Positions 6,877 to 10,988 of a stretch of 10,988 bases of DNA are shown here, piece after piece. The stretch's first letter is position 1; every line of letters starts with the position of its first letter. The DNA is from an uncultured Verrucomicrobiales bacterium (GTDB taxonomy: Bacteria; Verrucomicrobiota; Verrucomicrobiia; Verrucomicrobiales; DEV007), in assembly GCA_937893785.1 (NCBI GenBank), contig CALCSP010000071.1:1-10988 (forward strand). The letters run 5' to 3'. The notes beneath the pieces were generated by a model. The model was not told the origin of the DNA, searched no databases, and saw only the letters and a program-made list of their open reading frames with translations. The position numbers and the translations under genes were made by a program.

Positions 6877-7469
6877 CAAGATCGTTCCAGTTTTTTACCA
6901 TGCATCCGCAATGCTGTATTTGCGACACGCCTCAACTGCTCACCATCATGTCCCACCCAGACAACCGGCACCTTTTGCTCTTCCCGGTATCCCGAAATAA
7001 CTTCCTCGACAAGAGCAGTCGCACCTGGATCAAGGTTGGCGGTGGGTTCATCAAGCAAGAGCACATCGGGCCCGCGCACAAGCAATCTGGCAAGTGCCAA
7101 ACGCTGTTTTTCACCAGCCGACAGACGGGATACCTCCCAGCCCATTACCTCAGAAACCGGAAACCCGAGTTTGGATAAAACGGATTCATGAATGCCCTCA
7201 GGAAAATGAGCACCTACTGACTCAAACCACCAGCGCGACTCGGATGCCAACAGAGCAACGTTTCCACGCCAGGAAGCCCCTGAGTAATCATCGCGGCGCT
7301 TGCCATGAAGAAAAACGTCCCCCTCGTGAATATCCAGATCGGCAATAGCGCGCAACAGCAAGGATTTTCCGGATCCGGAATCACCGCTCAAACCCAGACA
7401 CTGTCCCGCCTCAACTGAAAAGTTCAAAGGACCCCAGTCCAAAAAACTCAAATGTTCAACCTGCAACAC
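6873..7469 (-). CDS. fetA: FetA-type ABC transporter ATPase
   Basis: This is the ATP-binding subunit paired with FetB. In 198 residues it has Walker A GDSGSGKS (29-36), the signature LSAGEKQR (116-123), Walker B VLLLDEPTANLD (136-147) and the switch His174 in VWVGHD. It is shorter than E. coli FetA (about 225 residues), mainly at the ends. The Q-loop position, where relatives have a Gln (CAQTP in E. coli), reads LASES here (74-78), so the Gln seems to be Ser. The start is a GTG (7467-7469) with AGGA seven bases upstream (7477-7480), one of only two clear Shine-Dalgarno sequences in the window. The gene follows the transglutaminase-like gene after 42 bases and overlaps fetB by GTGA, so all three are probably one transcript. 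Confidence 0.92.
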   Translation of the reverse strand: MLQVEHLSFLDWGPLNFSVEAGQCLGLSGDSGSGKSLLLRAIADLDIHEGDVFLHGKRRDDYSGASWRGNVALLASESRWWFESVGAHFPEGIHESVLSKLGFPVSEVMGWEVSRLSAGEKQRLALARLLVRGPDVLLLDEPTANLDPGATALVEEVISGYREEQKVPVVWVGHDGEQLRRVANTALRMHGKKLERSW

Positions 7470-7511
7470 AAATGAATCCTAGAACCGTTCCGGACTATCC
7501 TCAAGAAACCA

Positions 7512-8768
7512 CTACCGGGAGCGGGTCGCGTTTTCTGTGCCGCCATATAAGTCCTCGCCCTTGATACCCGCATACTTATGGGAAACTTCCTCGGCCAGTG
7601 GCAGCTTGAAGTTTTTCTCCGGATTCATCACGTCCACAATTCTCCTGCTACCATCACTCAGAGTGATTTCATTCCACGCATGCCTGCCCAGCAACCTGCC
7701 ACGCGATTTCATGTGTCCACGCCTCAGTCCAACCCTTAAACCGGCCTCATCACCCATGATCTTAAAAAGCAATGACCGATGTCGACAAACACCTCCTCCA
7801 CAATATTCAGCAACCTGACCAAGTAATATTTCGCTGTTTCGGTAATCCATCAATTGCCGGGTTGCAGCCTCGGCCTGTCCCCTCTGGCCATTGGGTGAAG
7901 TAATACTATCAATGTATTGTGCTAAGACCTGAGCACGCTCAACTTCCGGTAAATCTTTTTTGGTCCGGGCAAAGTCAATATATCCGGCAAGCTTACTGTC
8001 ACGCTTCCTGTCGACCATAATCACCTCTCGCGTGGCGACCACTGTACCGTCCTCCTTGATTTTCATGTAGGTGCCACCATCCGCATAGCCATCCGGAATA
8101 CCCATGTCAGGCGCCACAAAATGCCTCTTGTGATAGGCATTGATGGCCTGCCTAGCTTCGGCACGCACGACAGCCTTCACTGGCAACTCCTCCTTTGTCA
8201 GAGCAACAATCTCAAGATCAAGCACCAAGTCACTGCTAGCGGTCCCCACCTGATGAACACTGACTGCCAATACGTTTTTACCCACGCGCAACAAGTCAAC
8301 GGGTAACTGCATGCGGTGAAATTCCTGCTCCTGCTCACCGGACAGGGCTTCTTCGGCAAATGTCTTTGCCGTTACCGCACCCCTCCCCAGATTCAAGCGG
8401 GCAAGCGACTTACCGTTCAAACTCAGAGCTGCCCCATCATCGCAGCGCAGGGCAAGATTCACCCGGACAAATTCCCCTCCCGCAGGGACCTCAAAATGCC
8501 GGCGGAAAAATGTCGCTGCATGCTTCTTTTCCGGATCTTCACCGAACCCCACAGTGGTTGCCATCCCGCGGTCACCATAGCCCAGGGGCGATGCTCCTTT
8601 TTTCCAATGATCATCATTGAAAGCGGCATCCTGCCAACCTGCATCAGCAGTCCCATCATCATCATACCGCCACCCTGCTGAAGAACGTTCCAGTAATACG
8701 GTTCGAGAAAATGCCGAGTCAGAGAATGCAACAAGTGCCAAAAGAGCAAAGATAATAAAACGCATCAT
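7512..8768 (-). CDS. secreted protein: beta-sandwich module plus transglutaminase/EDR1-like domain
   Basis: Counted from the ATG at 8766-8768, the protein has 418 residues. It has a signal peptide (about 1-21, MMRFIIFALLALVAFSDSAFS) and a beta-rich module (about 24-190). That module's WRYDDDG, PLGYGD, FFRRHFEV and CDDGAALSLNG segments match a galactose-binding-like unit common in verrucomicrobial and planctomycete exported proteins. A C-terminal domain (about 200-400) has a papain/transglutaminase-type triad: Cys328 in GGGVCRHRSLL, His363 in GRHAWNEI and Asp379 in RIVDVMNP. The spacing and the CRHRSLLFKIM segment resemble EDR1-type transglutaminase-like domains. It could be a protease, an amidase or a crosslinker; the sandwich may bind a glycan. 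GTG 8771 and ATG 8765 are alternative starts. It appears to be the first gene of an operon with fetAB, an unusual partner for a metal exporter. Confidence 0.82.
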   Translation of the reverse strand: MMRFIIFALLALVAFSDSAFSRTVLLERSSAGWRYDDDGTADAGWQDAAFNDDHWKKGASPLGYGDRGMATTVGFGEDPEKKHAATFFRRHFEVPAGGEFVRVNLALRCDDGAALSLNGKSLARLNLGRGAVTAKTFAEEALSGEQEQEFHRMQLPVDLLRVGKNVLAVSVHQVGTASSDLVLDLEIVALTKEELPVKAVVRAEARQAINAYHKRHFVAPDMGIPDGYADGGTYMKIKEDGTVVATREVIMVDRKRDSKLAGYIDFARTKKDLPEVERAQVLAQYIDSITSPNGQRGQAEAATRQLMDYRNSEILLGQVAEYCGGGVCRHRSLLFKIMGDEAGLRVGLRRGHMKSRGRLLGRHAWNEITLSDGSRRIVDVMNPEKNFKLPLAEEVSHKYAGIKGEDLYGGTENATRSR

Positions 8769-8778
8769 CACAATCTAA

Positions 8779-8783
8779 CCCTC
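8779..8783 (-). promoter_or_regulatory. Shine-Dalgarno sequence of the transglutaminase-like gene
   Basis: GAGGG on the minus strand lies 7 bases before a GTG (8769-8771), 10 before ATG 8766-8768 and 13 before ATG 8763-8765. It fixes the start to this cluster and favours the first two. Most genes in the window have no such site. Confidence 0.55.
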
Positions 8784-8805
8784 ATCAAGGATGGCAGCGA
8801 ACCAA

Positions 8806-8811
8806 ATTATA
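8806..8811 (-). promoter_or_regulatory. possible -10 box of the transglutaminase-fetAB operon
   Basis: A perfect TATAAT on the minus strand lies 37 bases upstream of the ATG at 8768, inside the palindrome AAATTATAATTT (8804-8815). No good -35 hexamer is found at 16-18 bases. The palindrome reads TATAAT on both strands, so direction is not proven. This is a positional guess only. Confidence 0.3.
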
Positions 8812-8881
8812 ATTTCGGGAATAAATGAAACCCGGAAAAAGGTCTATAAAGCAAGAATTCATCCGTCTACACTAACAATGA

Positions 8882-9100
8882 GAAAGTGAGAACTTCTCTG
8901 AAGTGAGCTTCCATGCCACCGCAGGAATCACCTATTGGCTACATACCCACAGTGAACTCAGCTCGCGTGTTCGGGATTAGCAGGTTGTAGCCGACCCAAT
9001 TGCCGGCTCAGGCGCACGGAAAACCGTTCTGGTGCCTCTTACCCGGGATCGGGATTTCTACGGAGTTAGCTACCAACTGATTCCTGCTCCACAAACCTAA
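8882..9100 (+). pseudogene. decayed C-terminal remnant of a secreted protein
   Basis: One frame runs for 73 codons to a TAA at 9098-9100, broken only by a TAG at 8978-8980. Conceptual translation gives SFHATAGITYWLHTHSEL before the TAG, and QVVADPIAGSGARK, then VPLTRDRDFYGVSYQL and PAPQT, after it. This matches the pattern of C-terminal modules in many verrucomicrobial exported proteins: a strand-forming 'VSF.A..G..Y.L..S.DL' half, a 'V.DP..GSG' turn and a final 'FYRV' strand. There is no start codon context, and a TGA lies just upstream (8879-8881). It is therefore best read as the last part of a larger gene whose 5' part has been deleted. A hairpin terminator follows 25 bases later, as expected for a former gene end. 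Confidence 0.6.
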
Positions 9101-9125
9101 ATTCAACGCTTAATACGACCTCTTG

Positions 9126-9167
9126 GAGCCTCGCGCCTGCGTAAACCAGGTTGCGGGGCTCTTGCTT
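9126..9167 (+). terminator. hairpin terminator behind the gene remnant
   Basis: GAGCCTCGC (9126-9134) pairs with GCGGGGCTC (9153-9161): 9 bp with one G-U pair in the reverse arm. A nested CCTG/CAGG pairs inside the loop, and the short T-rich tail TTGCTT follows. The tail is weak, but the position just after the remnant's stop codon supports a former terminator. It could also insulate acnB from upstream transcription. Confidence 0.55.
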
Positions 9168-9471
9168 AAACACGCATATTTGCTGATTAAATGGAGTCAT
9201 TTCCGTTCGCTACTTGCCGGAGCCCAATAGATCACTACTATACGCACACGAAAACTTCATGCAGGCAGAACCAATATGAGCCCCTCCATCATGCCGATCA
9301 GTCACACAACCCAAGAAAACCTGAAAACGTTATTCCCATCTCATCATTCTTCTGTGGCTCAGGCCACTGATTCAAAAGCAACAGAACCACTTGTTCTCGC
9401 CAACCTAATTGTTTAACATTCTGCTCGAATGGAATTTAGCGTTAATCTTTAATCACTAATCATATATTAAC
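9162..9471. other. gene-free stretch upstream of acnB
   Basis: These 310 bases hold no gene I can support. A 46-codon open frame (ATG 9276 to TAA 9416) has no ribosome site and a Ser/Thr/His-rich product without recognisable features. The last 60 bases are AT-rich and should contain the acnB promoter. TTGTTC (9391-9396), 17 bases, then TAACAT (9414-9419) is a weak candidate. No Shine-Dalgarno precedes the acnB ATG. Confidence 0.4.
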
Positions 9472-10988
9472 ATGTATCTGGAATACATTGAAGAGATTGA
9501 GGAGCGGAAGGCTCAGGGATTAAACCCCAAACCAATTGATAGCGGAGACCTGATAGCCGAGATCATCTCCCAAATTAAAGATCCCGGTAATAAACACAGG
9601 AAGCTGTCACTTGATTTTTTGATTTATAACACACTCCCGGGAACAACCAGTGCCGCTGCGGAAAAAGCCAATTTTTTAGAGGAGATCATTCTGGGGACTG
9701 CAGTAGTCGAAGAAATTCCCCCCGCATTTGCCTTTGAATTATTGTCGCATATGAAAGGCGGTCCTTCCGTAAAGGTCTTGCTAAACCTAACACTTGGCAA
9801 TGATCTACCAATTGCGCTAGAGGCGGCAAAGGTTCTAAAAACACAGGTATTCCTTTATGAAGCAGACACGGAACGACTCGATGTTGCCCTTCAGGAAGGA
9901 AATGAAATTGCCAGGGATGTTCTGGAGAGTTATGCCAAAGCTGAATTTTTCACGAAGCTTCCGGACGTAAAGGAAGAAATCGAGGTCGTTACATATATCG
10001 CGGGAGAGGGTGATATATCCACCGATTTACTTTCTCCCGGCAATCAGGCCCATTCTCGCTCAGATCGGGAACTGCATGGGAAGTGCATGATCTCAGAATC
10101 AGCCCAGAATGAAATAACAGCACTACAAAAAAAACACCCGGAAAAGAGCGTTATGCTCATCGCCGAAAAGGGCACGATGGGCGTCGGATCTTCGCGTATG
10201 TCAGGGGTCAATAACGTCGCATTATGGACTGGCAAACAAGCGAGTCCTTACGTCCCCTTTGTAAACATCTTTCCGGTGGTGGCAGGCACCAATGGGATAT
10301 CGCCCATATTTTTAACAACTGTAAGTGTTACCGGCGGAATTGGCATTGACCTGAAAAACTGGGTGAAAAAAATCGACCATGAAGGCAATCCCGTTCTGGA
10401 TGAAAACGGAGACCCTGTCATGGAACAAGTCTACTCCGTGGAAACAGGAACAATCCTGACCATTAATACCAAAAAGAAAAAATTATACTGTGGTGAAAAA
10501 GAACTTGTCGACATCTCCTCAGCCTTAACCCCTCAAAAACTCGAATTTATCAAGTCCGGCGGATCCTATGCGATAGTCTTTGGTAAAAAACTTCAGAGCT
10601 TTGCAGCCAATGCACTTGGCATAAAACCAGAACCTGTCTTCGCTTCGTCCAAGGAGATTTCCCACCCCGGTCAAGGACTGACCGCAGTGGAAAAAATCTT
10701 CAATAGAAATGCGGTAGGGGTAACCGAGGGAGTCGTTTTACACGCAGGGTCTGATGTCAGGGTAGAAGTCAATATCGTTGGATCACAGGATACCACGGGG
10801 TTAATGACCGCTCAAGAATTGGAGGCAATGGCGGCAACCATTATTTCACCAACTGTTGATGCTGCCTACCAATCGGGATGCCATACAGCTTCAGTATGGG
10901 ACAACAAAGCACAGGCCAACATTCCCAAGCTCATGAAATTCATGAATAGCTTTGGGCTCATTACAGCACGTGATCCAGAAGGGGAATA
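9472..10988 (+). CDS. acnB: aconitate hydratase B (5' part, truncated by window end)
   Basis: AcnB interconverts citrate and isocitrate in the TCA cycle and often also hydrates 2-methyl-cis-aconitate. The window holds 505 codons from ATG 9472-9474. A HEAT-like N-terminal domain spans about 1-165 (LNPKPID at 17-23, LLSHMKGGPSV at 90-100). A swivel domain spans about 170-385, with GDISTDLLSPGNQAHSRSD (180-198) and the substrate-binding loop GVGSSRMSGVN (237-247). The catalytic part begins with VGSQDTTG (436-443) and SGCHTAS (468-474). In E. coli AcnB the loop is SSRKS; here Lys is replaced by Met243. From memory, the whole N-terminal half, including an insert near DHEGNPVLDENGDPV (302-316), resembles the long (about 920 residue) AcnB of Bacteroidetes more than the 865-residue E. 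coli enzyme. The three Fe-S cysteines lie beyond the window. There is no Shine-Dalgarno; no alternative start fits better. Confidence 0.95.
   Translation, partial: MYLEYIEEIEERKAQGLNPKPIDSGDLIAEIISQIKDPGNKHRKLSLDFLIYNTLPGTTSAAAEKANFLEEIILGTAVVEEIPPAFAFELLSHMKGGPSVKVLLNLTLGNDLPIALEAAKVLKTQVFLYEADTERLDVALQEGNEIARDVLESYAKAEFFTKLPDVKEEIEVVTYIAGEGDISTDLLSPGNQAHSRSDRELHGKCMISESAQNEITALQKKHPEKSVMLIAEKGTMGVGSSRMSGVNNVALWTGKQASPYVPFVNIFPVVAGTNGISPIFLTTVSVTGGIGIDLKNWVKKIDHEGNPVLDENGDPVMEQVYSVETGTILTINTKKKKLYCGEKELVDISSALTPQKLEFIKSGGSYAIVFGKKLQSFAANALGIKPEPVFASSKEISHPGQGLTAVEKIFNRNAVGVTEGVVLHAGSDVRVEVNIVGSQDTTGLMTAQELEAMAATIISPTVDAAYQSGCHTASVWDNKAQANIPKLMKFMNSFGLITARDPEGE

Noticed and set aside
8316..8681. 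121-residue plus-strand frame inside the transglutaminase-like gene
   Set aside because: It is antisense to the beta-sandwich module, which has clear homology-like segments; no independent evidence of coding.
8978..8980. TAG as recoded (pyrrolysine or read-through) codon
   Set aside because: There is no start, no upstream part of the gene and no sign of recoding machinery; decay is the simpler reading.
9276..9416. 46-codon open frame upstream of acnB
   Set aside because: It has no ribosome site, signal or recognisable motif, and the length is within chance expectation; kept only as a note in the gene-free stretch.
9463..9468. TATATT just before the acnB start as a -10 box
   Set aside because: It ends only 3 bases before the ATG, which would put the transcript start inside the coding region.
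1..10988. CRISPR arrays, tRNA genes, insertion sequences, long direct repeats
   Set aside because: None was seen on either strand when reading through; the only repeats are short and explained by coding or hairpins.

Overview
The window looks like a chromosomal segment from a free-living member of the PVC group, most likely Verrucomicrobiota. This is inferred from several things: a chlamydial-type phosphatidylserine decarboxylase, a secreted transglutaminase-like protein whose N-terminal beta-sandwich module is typical of Verrucomicrobia and Planctomycetes, a decayed gene tail resembling the C-termini of verrucomicrobial secreted proteins, and few Shine-Dalgarno sequences. Base composition is close to 50% GC throughout. 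No phage, IS, CRISPR, tRNA or rRNA signal was seen.

Left part (1-3781). The 3' end of an unidentified plus-strand gene enters the window and stops inside a minus-strand intrinsic terminator. That terminator serves a tiny lipoprotein gene (157-315), which lies behind an L,D-transpeptidase gene (399-953), also on the minus strand. The transpeptidase starts head-to-head with, and overlaps, asd (aspartate-semialdehyde dehydrogenase: lysine, DAP, threonine and methionine supply). asd is followed 5 bases later by ispA (farnesyl/geranylgeranyl diphosphate synthase). So cell-wall crosslinking, DAP precursor supply and prenyl-lipid supply sit side by side. psd (phosphatidylethanolamine synthesis) converges on ispA.

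Middle part (3819-6052). Two exported proteins lie in tandem on the plus strand: a calcineurin-type phosphoesterase homologue that seems to lack two metal ligands, and a papain-like (C39-type) cysteine peptidase homologue with a large N-terminal domain of unknown function.

Right part (6064-8768, minus strand). A probable three-gene operon encodes a secreted protein with a beta-sandwich and a transglutaminase/EDR1-like Cys-His-Asp domain, then FetA (ATPase) and FetB (permease). The last two overlap by a GTGA and form a putative metal (iron) exporter.

Far right (8769-10988). About 700 bases without an intact gene hold a 73-codon remnant of a secreted-protein C-terminus interrupted by an in-frame TAG, followed by a hairpin terminator. 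After it comes the first 505 codons of acnB, in the long form familiar from Bacteroidetes, running off the window end.

No wholly new multi-gene system is evident. The items most worth a second look are the altered active sites (Psd Asp to Glu, phosphoesterase Asp to Cys and His to Gln, FetA Q-loop), the transglutaminase-fetAB linkage, and the gene remnant.
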